From: Stigmatella aurantiaca
GTDB taxonomy: Bacteria; Myxococcota; Myxococcia; Myxococcales; Myxococcaceae
Assembly: GCF_900109545.1 (NCBI RefSeq)
Contig: NZ_FOAP01000002.1
Span: 248,001-312,000 of the forward strand
Length of the DNA stretch: 64,000 nucleotides
Reading direction: 5' to 3'
The notes beneath the pieces were generated by a model, which was not told where the DNA came from, did no database searches, and saw only the letters and a program-made list of their open reading frames with translations. The translations under genes were made by a program, and so were the position numbers. This document shows, piece by piece, positions 1 through 9,414 of the stretch (positions within the stretch are counted from its first letter, which is position 1; each line of letters begins with the position of its first letter).

Positions 1-552
1 CACCTGGGAGACGGCGGGCCGGGGCATGCCGCGCGCGTCGCACAGCGTGTTCAGCTCCAGCACCTGCCACGCCGCGAAGTTGGACACCCCCCAGTGCCGC
101 GCCTTCCCCGCGCGCAGCAGCCGCTCCACGGCCCCCAGCGTCTCTTCGAGGGGCACCGCCGGGTCCGGCTGGTGGAGGTAGAAGAGGTCCACGGCATCGG
201 TGCCCAGGCGCTCCAGGCTCTGCTCCAGCGCGCGCTCCACGGTGGCGGCGGCGAGCCCCTCGGGCTTTCCCTGCACCCGGGCCAGGCCCGCCTTGGTGGC
301 GATGCCCACCTGCGCCCGCCGGCCCTTCAAGGCCTGTCCCAGGATGCGCTCGGACTCGCCCGAGCCGTAGGCATTGGCCGTGTCGAACCAGAGGATGCCG
401 CGCTCCTGGGCCCGGTGGACGATGCGGTGGGCCTCGGGGGCCGGGGTGCGCGCGCCGAAGTTCATCGTCCCCAAGGACAGGACCGGGGGACGAGGGGCCC
501 CCTCGGGACGGGGGGCCAGCCAGGGGGCAAGGGGAGAATCCGCGAGGCGCAT
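1..552 (-). CDS. Aldo/keto reductase, N-terminal part (runs off the left edge)
   Basis: This is the first 184 codons of an NAD(P)H-dependent aldo/keto reductase; the C-terminus lies outside the window. The (beta/alpha)8-barrel catalytic tetrad is visible: Asp57 and Tyr62 in WFDTANAYGSGESE, Lys87 in IATKAG and His127 in DLFYLHQPDP, with the later strand motif WGVSNF present. The arrangement resembles the AKR11-13 type, which reduces aldehydes and ketones in the cytoplasm; the substrate cannot be told. The ATG at 552 is used; an in-frame GTG about 12 codons upstream is an alternative. It is divergent from the hydrolase gene at 653, with about 100 bp between them that must hold both promoters. 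Confidence 0.9.
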   Translation of the reverse strand, partial: MRLADSPLAPWLAPRPEGAPRPPVLSLGTMNFGARTPAPEAHRIVHRAQERGILWFDTANAYGSGESERILGQALKGRRAQVGIATKAGLARVQGKPEGLAAATVERALEQSLERLGTDAVDLFYLHQPDPAVPLEETLGAVERLLRAGKARHWGVSNFAAWQVLELNTLCDARGMPRPAVSQV

Positions 553-652
553 GGGCCCACTCTGGGTGGCCCGCGCCACGGCGTCCAGGGGGACGGCGGC
601 CCGGGATGAGCTTGCGCGCCTGGAGGGCATGCACCATGTATGGGGCGATCCC

Positions 653-1612
653 ATGTCCTACCGCCGCCTCACCCGCTTCGTCGTTGCCCCGGATGGGAGC
701 CGGATCGCCTACCACACGCACCACGGCAAGCTGCCCAGCGAGACCTTTCTGCAGGAGATGGCCGGCTGGCCGCCGGTTCTGTTGACCAACGGAATTGGTT
801 CCTCGGAGAACTTCTGGCGCCACATCGTGGCCAACCTGGAGCAAGACCACCGGGTGGTGCACTGGAACTACCGCGGCCACGGCGAGAGCGGCGACTCGCT
901 GAGCGGGGACTACGGCATCCCCACGCATGTGGAGGACCTGGAGCGGGTGACCGAGACCATGATGGCGGAGGGCAACGGCCGGGCGCCCCACCACATCGCC
1001 TTCTCCATGGGGGTGCGCGTCGTGCTGGAGCTGTACCGCCGGCGCCCCGAGCTCGTCCCCGCCATGACGCTCATCGCGGGGCCCGCGGGCGCCACCGGCG
1101 GGCAGGATGCGCGCTGGACCGGCCGGCTGGGGCAGGGGGCCCTGAAGCAGGTGCTGCGCGCGGCCACGCCCCTGGTGCCCCTGGCCTCCCCGGCCGTGCG
1201 GATGTTCCTGGGCAGCCCCCTGGCCTATTCCGTGGGCCGCCTCACCGGGGCCCTGCGGGCCCGGGCGCCCCGGGAGGACATCCAGGAGCTCTTCGTCGCG
1301 GTGCGCCAGATGAACCCCACCGCCTACTGGAGGACGCTCCAGGGGCTATTGGAGGGAGACGCCTGGGATGTGCTGTCCACGGTGAAAGTGCCCGTGCAGC
1401 TCATCGCGGCGGCCAATGATCAGCTCGTCCCCCTGCGCGAGATGCAGCGCATGCGGCGGCAGTTGCCCCACGCGCACTGGCTGCTGGTGGAGGACGCGGG
1501 CCACGCGGGGCTCGTGGAGGCCGGGGACGAGATCGCCGACGCGGTCCGGACCTTTCTTGTGGACCACTGTTTGGAACCCTCCGCTGGACCCGCCCGGCCA
1601 GACGCGCCATAA
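653..1612 (+). CDS. Alpha/beta-fold hydrolase
   Basis: Predicted cytoplasmic alpha/beta hydrolase of about 320 residues. The oxyanion region is followed by the nucleophile elbow in AFSMGV (Ser, with Ala in place of the first Gly of GxSxG), the acidic residue is in AANDQLVP and the catalytic His in EDAGHAGL. The block HWNYRGHGESGDS is typical of the fold. The ester, lactone or other substrate is not predictable. Start is uncertain: ATG 653 has GGGGCG about 5 nt upstream, while ATG 629 has GGAGGG too close (1-2 nt) to work well; the frame is open further upstream but without coding character. The stop lies 14 bp before the acyltransferase gene, so the two are probably co-transcribed. Confidence 0.85.
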   Translation: MSYRRLTRFVVAPDGSRIAYHTHHGKLPSETFLQEMAGWPPVLLTNGIGSSENFWRHIVANLEQDHRVVHWNYRGHGESGDSLSGDYGIPTHVEDLERVTETMMAEGNGRAPHHIAFSMGVRVVLELYRRRPELVPAMTLIAGPAGATGGQDARWTGRLGQGALKQVLRAATPLVPLASPAVRMFLGSPLAYSVGRLTGALRARAPREDIQELFVAVRQMNPTAYWRTLQGLLEGDAWDVLSTVKVPVQLIAAANDQLVPLREMQRMRRQLPHAHWLLVEDAGHAGLVEAGDEIADAVRTFLVDHCLEPSAGPARPDAP

Positions 1613-1626
1613 GGCACGCGGCTCCC

Positions 1627-2394
1627 ATGAACACCCTTCTTTCCGTCTGGACGTGGTTCGAAATCGGGCTGGTGACGCTGCTGGGGTTCATCCTCCAGGT
1701 GGCGCTGGCCCTCGTGACGTGGCCGTTCGACCGGCGCCGGTACGTCACGGGACGGTGCTTGCGGCTCACGGGGTGTATGGCCGCGAAGCTGACCCCCTTC
1801 TGGCGCTTCGGCGTCCATGGCCCGGTGCCCAAGCAGCTCTCCCCGCGCACCGTGGTGGTGAGCAACCACGAGTCCAACGCCGATCCGTTCCTCATCTCCC
1901 ACCTGCCGTGGGAGATGAAGTGGCTGAGCAAGGCGAGCCTCTTCAAGATTCCCGTGGTGGGCTGGGGCATGTGGCTCGCCGGGGACATTCCGGTGACGCG
2001 CGGGGACCAGGGGTCCGCCAAGGGCGCCATGGCCCGGTGCGCCCAGTGGCTTGGCCGGGGCATGCCGGTGATGATCTTCCCCGAGGGCACGCGCTCGAAG
2101 ACGGAGGAGTTGCTGCCCTTCAAGGATGGGGCGTTCCGGCTGGCCATCGAGCAGGGCGCGGACATCCTGCCCCTGGCGGTGAGCGGCACGCACCGGGCCC
2201 TGCCCAAGCACTCCTGGCGGTTCGCCACCTCGCGGGGGCTGGTAACGGTGGGCACCCCCATCTCCACGAAAGGCATGACGCTGGCGGACGTGGAGCGGCT
2301 CAAGGGCCTGGCCCGCGAGCAGATCCTCGCCCTGCGGAGCACCCTGGCGCCGCTCACGGCCGTGGGCGGGGACCCAGCGCTGCGCGCCCCCTGA
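1627..2394 (+). CDS. 1-acyl-sn-glycerol-3-phosphate acyltransferase family (PlsC-like)
   Basis: PlsC-family lysophospholipid acyltransferase, 255 aa. An N-terminal membrane helix (about residues 8-33) is followed by acyltransferase motif I NHESNADP (the H-x4-D catalytic pair), the motif II region around GDIPVTRGD, and motif III FPEGTRSK that contacts the glycerophosphate. The family transfers an acyl chain from acyl-ACP or acyl-CoA to lysophosphatidate at the inner membrane. Length matches the family. It follows the hydrolase gene by 14 bp, which suggests a shared transcript and possibly a lipid or ester role for that hydrolase (inference). It is convergent with the universal stress protein gene, with only 15 bp between the stops. 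Confidence 0.9.
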   Translation: MNTLLSVWTWFEIGLVTLLGFILQVALALVTWPFDRRRYVTGRCLRLTGCMAAKLTPFWRFGVHGPVPKQLSPRTVVVSNHESNADPFLISHLPWEMKWLSKASLFKIPVVGWGMWLAGDIPVTRGDQGSAKGAMARCAQWLGRGMPVMIFPEGTRSKTEELLPFKDGAFRLAIEQGADILPLAVSGTHRALPKHSWRFATSRGLVTVGTPISTKGMTLADVERLKGLAREQILALRSTLAPLTAVGGDPALRAP

Positions 2395-2409
2395 GCCCGG
2401 AGCGGGGCG

Positions 2410-2874
2410 CTACTTCGTGTGCTCGTAGAGGTGGACGGTGAGCACGGGGCAGTGGGCCCGGGCGACCACCTTCTGCGCCACGCTGCCCATCAGCAGGCGG
2501 GGCAGGCCCCGGCGGCCATGGGTGCCCAGGATGATGAGGCCGTGCTTGCCCTCCTCGGCGGCACGCAGAATGGCCGTGGCCGTTTCCCCCACCACCACCC
2601 GGTACTGGAGCGCGCCGGGGGGCTGGCTCACCTGTTCCGCCAGCGCCACCAGGCGCTTGTGGGCGGTGTCGACGGCCACCTTCTCCAGGGATTGGGAGTC
2701 CCACCCCGGCGCGGCCACGAGCAGATCCGGCGCCACGTATTGTGGGGGCTCCCAGACGTGGATCAGCTCCAGCGGGGCACTGAACGCCTGAGCGTAATGG
2801 AGGGCGTACTGCACGAGCGCCAGCGCCTCTTCCGAGAGATCCACGGGAACCAGGATGCGAGACAAAAAGGGCAT
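2410..2874 (-). CDS. Universal stress protein, UspA family
   Basis: Single-domain universal stress protein of 154 aa. The N-terminus (RILVPVDLSEEAL) is the standard first beta-strand and loop, and the C-terminal nucleotide-binding motif GTHGRRGLPRLLMGSVA matches G-2x-G-9x-G(S/T), so this copy is of the ATP-binding type. The strand-final VLTVHLYEH closes the fold. Cytoplasmic; the precise stress is not evident from sequence. The start is well supported by AAGGAGG about 8 nt upstream (minus strand, near 2883-2889). It appears to be transcribed alone. Confidence 0.93.
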   Translation of the reverse strand: MPFLSRILVPVDLSEEALALVQYALHYAQAFSAPLELIHVWEPPQYVAPDLLVAAPGWDSQSLEKVAVDTAHKRLVALAEQVSQPPGALQYRVVVGETATAILRAAEEGKHGLIILGTHGRRGLPRLLMGSVAQKVVARAHCPVLTVHLYEHTK

Positions 2875-3079
2875 GGGCTTTTCCTCCTTAAGAGGAAGGT
2901 GCGCAGCTTCACTGCAAGCTCACAGCCCCCACTCACGGGGTGTTGAATGAGTCCCAGCGCCCGTGTTCTTGCCTGCTCAGCAGGGAGGGCAGGGCCATGC
3001 GAGGACCGAGGGCGGGGGTTTAGCTTTGGGGGCCCCAGGGCCCAGGCCGGGCGGGCCCCCATTGGCTTCGGAGGAGCGC

Positions 3080-3932
3080 ATGCGTCCCCCCATCGACTTT
3101 GGAACCATCTTGATCACCGGAGCCTGCTCGGGTCTGGGCCGGGAGCTTGCCCGCCAGCTCGCCCACCGGGCGAGGACGCTGGTGCTGGTGTGCCCTCATG
3201 CCGAGCGGCTCGGCGCGCTCTCCGAGGAGCTGCAAGCCCACAACCCCACGCTGGGGATGGTCCTTCTGCCTGCGGACCTGTCGCGGCCCGGCGAGGTGGA
3301 CCGGGTCATGGCGGAGCTGTCCCAGCACTACATCACCCCCGGGGTGCTGGTGAATGCGGCTGCAGCGGGGACCCAGGCCTCCTTCACCCAGCAATCCTGG
3401 GAGGACATCGAGCAGACCCTCCAGGCGCACCTGGTGGCCCCGCTTCGGCTCGCGCACCGGCTGCTGCCGGCGATGATCGCGCGCAAGAGCGGGGGCATCC
3501 TCCACGTGGGCTCGGGCCTGTCCCAGTTGTTCACGCCCGGCCTCGCGGCGGCAGGGGCGGCCCACCGGGGGCTGGACGGCTTCTTCGAGTCGTTGCGCCT
3601 GGAAGTGGAGGGCTCGGGCGTCGTCATCACCTACGCGGCCCCGGGCCCCCTCCAGGCCCTGTCCGAGGGCACGGACGCCACCGAGGCCGCCGCCCCCTTC
3701 TTCCGCATCTCTGTCCAGCGGTGCGCGCGCGAGCTGCTCGCGGAGTTCGGCCGGGGAGCGCCCCTGGTGTACCCGGGCACCGGACACGCGTGGGTGATGG
3801 GGCTCCTGCCCTGGCTCCCCCGGGCCCTTCGCAGGGCCCTGGGGCGGTTCGCCGCGGGCCCCCGGCCGGGGAAGGAGCCCCAGCTGGAGGCCCCCCCGGA
3901 GCAGCTCTTGCTCGCCCCGGGGTGGGCGGGAC

Positions 3933-3943
<11 letters not shown>
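3080..3943 (+). CDS. SDR-family protein with degenerate active site
   Basis: Short-chain dehydrogenase/reductase fold of 287 aa. The cofactor motif TGxxxGxG is present (ILITGACSGLGREL) and the NNAG equivalent reads VNAAAAG. The active-site helix reads AAAGAAHRGLDGFFESL: aligned on the conserved LDGFFESLR segment, the catalytic YxxxK has Ala in place of Tyr and His in place of Lys. It therefore probably binds NAD(P) but may not perform classical SDR chemistry. ATG 3080 is preceded by GAGGAG at 3071-3076, so the longer upstream reading frame is not used. The 3' end overlaps the convergent FAD oxidoreductase gene by 11 bp. Confidence 0.82.
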
Positions 3944-5416
<1,473 letters not shown>

Positions 5417-5420
<4 letters not shown>

Positions 5421-6760
5421 GACAGACCTCCAATGAGGGCCTCGGCGGCCCGGGCGCCCGAAGCGGCCGCCTCCTGGGCACTGCCGCCGCCGGTGATGTC
5501 TCCGGCCACGAAGACCTTCGGGGAGGCCGTGCGGCCATCCGCCTGCGCCTCCACCACGAAGAGGCCCCGCTCCGGGTCGAACCGCACGTGCGCGCCGCCC
5601 TGCCGCGCCAGCTCGAAGCTGGGGCTGACGGGAATGGAGACGAGCACCGCCTCGCAGCTCACCTTCTCCCGCCGGCCCTCGCGGGTGAAGCTGAAGGCGC
5701 CCACCTGCTGGAGGCCATGCGCCTTGGGCTCCGAGCCCACGCACGCCCCGGCGGGGGCCCCGGCGGGCACCGGGCCCCGGAGATCCACCAGCGCCACCAC
5801 CCGGGTGCCCCGGGATTCGAGCAGCCGCGCCAGGGCGTAGAGCTCCTCGCCCCAGCCCACCAGCGCCGCCCGCGCGGGAGCGACATCATGCTCGCGCAGG
5901 AGCTGGCTGGCGGCGCGCCCCGCGTAGACGCCGGGCAGATCATTGTTCTCGAAGGGGAGGAACGGCGGGTGCCCTCCGGTCGCCAGCAGGAAGCGCTCGG
6001 CGTACACCTTGGAGAGCTGCAGCCCCTCCGGCCCCTGCAAGCCCACCACCAGGAAGGGCCCCTCCTCGTCATCGAAGAGGCCCAGCGCCTGCGCCCGGGT
6101 GAGGACACTCCCAGACGGGAAGGACGCGGCATCGGCGGCGGCAGGGTCCCCCGCCTGCGGGGCGCCCCGGACGAGCCGTCCGCCCAGGCGGGCCTCGCGC
6201 TCGATCAGGAGGAATGGGGTGCCCTGGGTGGCCAGCACGCGGGCCGCCGCGAGTCCCGCCGCGCCTCCGCCCACCACCGCGACCTGGACGCGGACGGTGC
6301 GGGGCGGGGGCCGGGCCGGGGCCTCGCGATCCGGCAGCAGGCCCAGCCCCGCGAGCTGCCGGGCGACCTTGGCCATCACCTGCTCGGCGATGGGCACGCC
6401 CGCGAACATCTCGTGGTGATCCAACCCTCCGGGGAAGAACCAGTCGATGGTGGCGAAGACGTCCACCTTGGTGGAGGGGAAGGCGTTCTGGCGCTCCAGC
6501 TTCATGCCGTCCCGCGCGGGGGTGCGGCAGGTGTAGACGTTGGGCTGGCCGTCCACGCGCATCAAACAGTGCGAGCAGGCGGCGGCGAAGCAGTAGGCCC
6601 CACGGGGGCGGTGGTACTTGATGGAGCGGGCAAACATGGCCTCGCCCGCGGCAATGAGGGAACAAGCCACCGGTTCGCCCTCGATGGCGGGGATGGTTTC
6701 GCCCTCGAGGTCCACGGTGATGGCCTTACCGCGGGGGGAGGCATCAGGGAGGCGTCGCAT
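5417..6760 (-). CDS. Fused [2Fe-2S]/FAD-NAD oxidoreductase subunit (SoxA/HcnAB-like)
   Basis: 447-aa partner subunit. The N-terminus resembles the sarcosine oxidase alpha N-terminal domain (SIKYHRPRGAYC) but, unlike SoxA, keeps four cysteines, C57-x4-C62-x2-C65-x12-C78, as expected for a plant-type [2Fe-2S] cluster (HcnA-like). From about residue 158 there is a pyridine-nucleotide-disulfide-oxidoreductase domain with GGGAAG, a second Rossmann region (AALVGWGEELYALARLL) and a final FVAGDITGGGSAQEAA FAD motif. So HcnA- and HcnB-type functions are fused. It should pass electrons between the catalytic subunit's flavin and an acceptor. ATG 6760 lacks a clear ribosome-binding site. It is the first gene of a two-gene operon. 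Confidence 0.83.
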
Positions 6761-6796
6761 GGATGCGGCGCAACTTGGCCCAACTGCCTCGAACGG

Positions 6797-8239
6797 TCAA
6801 AGGGTGGAGTGCGGCGAGTACGGCTCGGGCATGCTCCGGGTCCTGCTGCCGAACCGGGTGCGGATGACCGCCCCGAAGGCCACGAGCACCGCCAAGGCCA
6901 TCACCAGCCAGCCGAGCACCGGAATGGCCCCCACGCCCAGCAGCACGAGCAATCCCAGTGCCAGCACGGCCGCCTGCGTCTTCCGGCCGCGCAGGAAGGG
7001 CAGCCGCAGTCCAATCTCGCTGGCCACGGCCGCCAGGCCCAGGGCCGCGGCCAGGGGGATGACGAGCCACATCAACACCAGCACCGGGATGCCCACCAGG
7101 GTGATGGCCAGAATCACGGAGATGGGGATGAGGGCCACGGCGCCCAGGAGCCCCGTCAGGCCACTGTTGACGGGCTGCGCCTTGATTTCCGCCGCCAGTT
7201 CCTTCATGCGCGTGGGGAAGAGGAGCTGTCCCAGGAACCCCAGCCCGAAGAGCGCCGCGAACTTGAGGAGGAAGGCCGGGAAGCCGCCGCCCGAGTCGTC
7301 ATCCTCCCCGGTGGCCTCGGACCGCTCCGAGTCCGCCTCTTCCGAGCGCTTGAACTCCTTCTGGAGGCTGTCCTTGACCTCTCCGAGCACCATGCTGCCC
7401 AGGGACGTGCCCTCCATGGACTCGATGTCGCCCTCGACATGGGCGCCCTCGGCCTGGACGACCTGCCCGCCGATGGCCGAGGCCTCGCCTTCCACCCGGG
7501 CGCCCGGGTGCAGGGTGACGGTGCCCCCGAAGGCATGGACGTCCCCATCCACCGAGCCGAAGACGTCCAGGTTGCCGCCGAAGACGACCGCGTCCTTCTC
7601 GACGTGCCCCCGCACCACCATGTTGCCGCCGTAGACGACGGCGTTGTCCACGCTCTCGCCCTCTTTGACTTCGAGGGACTGGCCCCGGGCCACCACGTCC
7701 TGGTCGCCGCGGGAGCGGCGCTGGGCCTTGCGCATCTCGTCCCGGATCCGCTTGCGGATCTCCCGGGGCGACGGCCCCTCGGACGGCGCCTCGGGGAGCG
7801 CGGGCGGAGAGACGGCCGCGACGGGCGGCGCGGGAACCGGCAGGGGAGCGGTGTCCCCGGTGGCCTCCTCCAGCTCCTCGGCCTCCTCGGCGGCGCGCCG
7901 CTCCGCGTCCGTCATGGGCCGCAGGGTGTAGATGGAGTTGTCCTGGCGCAGGCGCAGCGAGTAGGTCCGCGCGATGGTCTTCAGGGCCTGGTCGGCGGTG
8001 ATGCCCCGGAGGTGGACCTCCACGGCGGTGTCCAGGTTGCCCGTGGCGACCACGTTGAGCCCGCCCTGCTCGGCGATCTGCTTGAGCGCATCGCGGAGCG
8101 TGCCGCGGAAGTTCACGTCAATGGGCTTGGAGGCGGGCGCCTGGGCCGCGGGGGCGGCATCCGGCGCGGCCAGGGCCAGGGGGGCACCGAGCAGCAGGGA
8201 GGGCAGCAGCAGGTGGGAAGCGATCTTCATGGGGGACAC
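6797..8239 (-). CDS. Exported STN-domain / polymer-forming (bactofilin-like) membrane protein
   Basis: 480-aa envelope protein of unusual architecture. A signal peptide (to about residue 25, ...LALAAPDA) is followed by an STN-type domain (residues ~38-107: VNFRGTLRDALKQIAEQ... YTLRP) as found in secretins and TonB receptors. A Pro-rich linker and a charged segment come next, then a right-handed beta-helix-like repeat of G/V/A turns (NAVVYGGNMVVRG, DAVVFGGNLDVFG, VHAFGGTV) like bactofilin-type polymer-forming domains. An acidic linker and about four hydrophobic helices (residues ~325-460) end the protein. Start is GTG 8239, immediately after the anti-sigma gene's TGA; MKI at 8230 is an alternative. 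Third gene of the ECF operon, so a probable envelope-stress effector or structural target (inference). Confidence 0.78.
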   Translation of the reverse strand: MSPMKIASHLLLPSLLLGAPLALAAPDAAPAAQAPASKPIDVNFRGTLRDALKQIAEQGGLNVVATGNLDTAVEVHLRGITADQALKTIARTYSLRLRQDNSIYTLRPMTDAERRAAEEAEELEEATGDTAPLPVPAPPVAAVSPPALPEAPSEGPSPREIRKRIRDEMRKAQRRSRGDQDVVARGQSLEVKEGESVDNAVVYGGNMVVRGHVEKDAVVFGGNLDVFGSVDGDVHAFGGTVTLHPGARVEGEASAIGGQVVQAEGAHVEGDIESMEGTSLGSMVLGEVKDSLQKEFKRSEEADSERSEATGEDDDSGGGFPAFLLKFAALFGLGFLGQLLFPTRMKELAAEIKAQPVNSGLTGLLGAVALIPISVILAITLVGIPVLVLMWLVIPLAAALGLAAVASEIGLRLPFLRGRKTQAAVLALGLLVLLGVGAIPVLGWLVMALAVLVAFGAVIRTRFGSRTRSMPEPYSPHSTL

Positions 8240-8746
8240 TCACGCTTCGGTCAGGGAGGGAGGGGGGCCCGCGAGCCGCTTGAGCCCGAACAGGCAGACA
8301 GAGAGCACCACGAGGAGGATGGCGGTGATGGGGCCCGCCGCGATGTTCCAAAGCGCGCTTCCACCATTGGCAAGATCCAAGGCGAGCGCCTTTCCATCCG
8401 AGACCAGGGACGCCAGGGCGAGGCCCAGCCGCGACAGGGCCCGGTCATTGGAGATCAACAACCCCAGCCCCACCGAGAGCGAGACGGCCAGGATGCTCAC
8501 CCCCGCCCAGAGCTCGCGCCGCAGGGGAGGGGGCGCGGTGGCCACCCGGGCCATCACGTTGACGACCAGAGAGGGGGGCGGCAGCGGGTCCGCCAGCCGG
8601 TAGAGATCCTTCTCGAGCTGGCGGTGCTCCTCCAGCACGGCGCTGCACAGGGCACAGGCGGCGGCATGCTCCAGCGAGGGCCCTTCGCCGAGCTCCAGCT
8701 CGGTGAACAGCACTTCCAACTCAGGGCACTGAGACGTGGGAGTCAT
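8240..8746 (-). CDS. Zinc-finger anti-sigma factor, membrane bound
   Basis: 168-aa probable anti-sigma factor for the adjacent ECF sigma. The N-terminal cytoplasmic part carries an H-x3-C-x2-C zinc motif (LEHAAACALC), the hallmark of zinc-binding anti-sigma proteins. Two hydrophobic stretches follow (residues ~80-100 and ~138-155). The ATG overlaps the sigma factor stop by 4 nt (ATGA), implying translational coupling and matched stoichiometry. By family analogy it holds the sigma factor inactive at the inner membrane until an envelope signal relieves it. The downstream STN/bactofilin-like gene starts directly after this stop. Confidence 0.82.
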   Translation of the reverse strand: MTPTSQCPELEVLFTELELGEGPSLEHAAACALCSAVLEEHRQLEKDLYRLADPLPPPSLVVNVMARVATAPPPLRRELWAGVSILAVSLSVGLGLLISNDRALSRLGLALASLVSDGKALALDLANGGSALWNIAAGPITAILLVVLSVCLFGLKRLAGPPPSLTEA

Positions 8747-9309
8747 GTGAGCGCCTCCGTGGGCATCCGCTTGCGCAGCTTCTCCCGCGCCCGGAACAGG
8801 CGCGCCATGATGGTACCGGGAGCACAGCCCATGATCTGGGCGATCTCCTTCGTGGTGCGCTTCTGGACGTAGTAGAGCGCGAGCACCTCCCGGTCCTCCA
8901 CGGACAGGGTGGCCATCGCCTCCTCGAGCGACTGACGCTCCTGGCGCGCGATGGCCCCCTCTTCCAGGGAGGCCTCCCCGCTGGGGAGCACTTCCTTCAT
9001 GGGCTCCAGCTCCTCGGTGCGCACCTTGGTGCGCCGCCGGAGCAGATCCAGGCAGAGGTTGCGGGTGATGGCCATCACCCACACATCGAACGGGCGGGAG
9101 TCGTCGTAGCGGTGCAGGTTCTGGTAGGCGCGCAGGAAGGCCTCCTGCGCCACCTCGGCGGCCTCGGCCTCGCTGTTGAGCAGGCGCAGCGCCAGGCCGT
9201 ACACGGCGCGCTGAACGCCGCGCACCAGGGCCTCGAAGGCGTTGGGGTCCCCCCGGCGGGCGGCCTGCACGTCCGCCTTCCAGGGGAGCGCAGGGGCCTC
9301 CTCAGCCAT
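8743..9309 (-). CDS. ECF RNA polymerase sigma factor
   Basis: 188-aa extracytoplasmic-function sigma factor. Region 2 is clear (AVYGLALRLLNSEAEAAEVA, then AFLRAYQNLHRYDD and FDVWVMAITRNLCLDLLRRR), and region 4 is the DNA-binding helix-turn-helix (LSVEDREVLALYYVQKRTT followed by KEIAQIMGCAPGTIMARLFR). No extra C-terminal domain is present. The start at 9309 (MAEEAPAL) is chosen because domain similarity begins just after it; the frame stays open upstream and a GTG 18-19 codons earlier is possible. First gene of sigma - anti-sigma - envelope protein operon; autoregulation is usual in such systems. Confidence 0.92.
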   Translation of the reverse strand: MAEEAPALPWKADVQAARRGDPNAFEALVRGVQRAVYGLALRLLNSEAEAAEVAQEAFLRAYQNLHRYDDSRPFDVWVMAITRNLCLDLLRRRTKVRTEELEPMKEVLPSGEASLEEGAIARQERQSLEEAMATLSVEDREVLALYYVQKRTTKEIAQIMGCAPGTIMARLFRAREKLRKRMPTEALT

Positions 9310-9414
9310 CAGGGAACCGATGGCCAGGGGGATGTCGCCGAAGGGATGCAGAGCGTAAGCGGTCACGCCCTGTTCTACGTGGCCCGGAGAACCCCATTGC
9401 ACCCCCACTCCGCA

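Noticed and set aside
5588-8872. A 1094-aa plus-strand open frame
   Set aside because: It lies antisense to five well-supported genes and reads as His/Gly/Arg-rich low-complexity protein, a usual shadow in high-G+C DNA.
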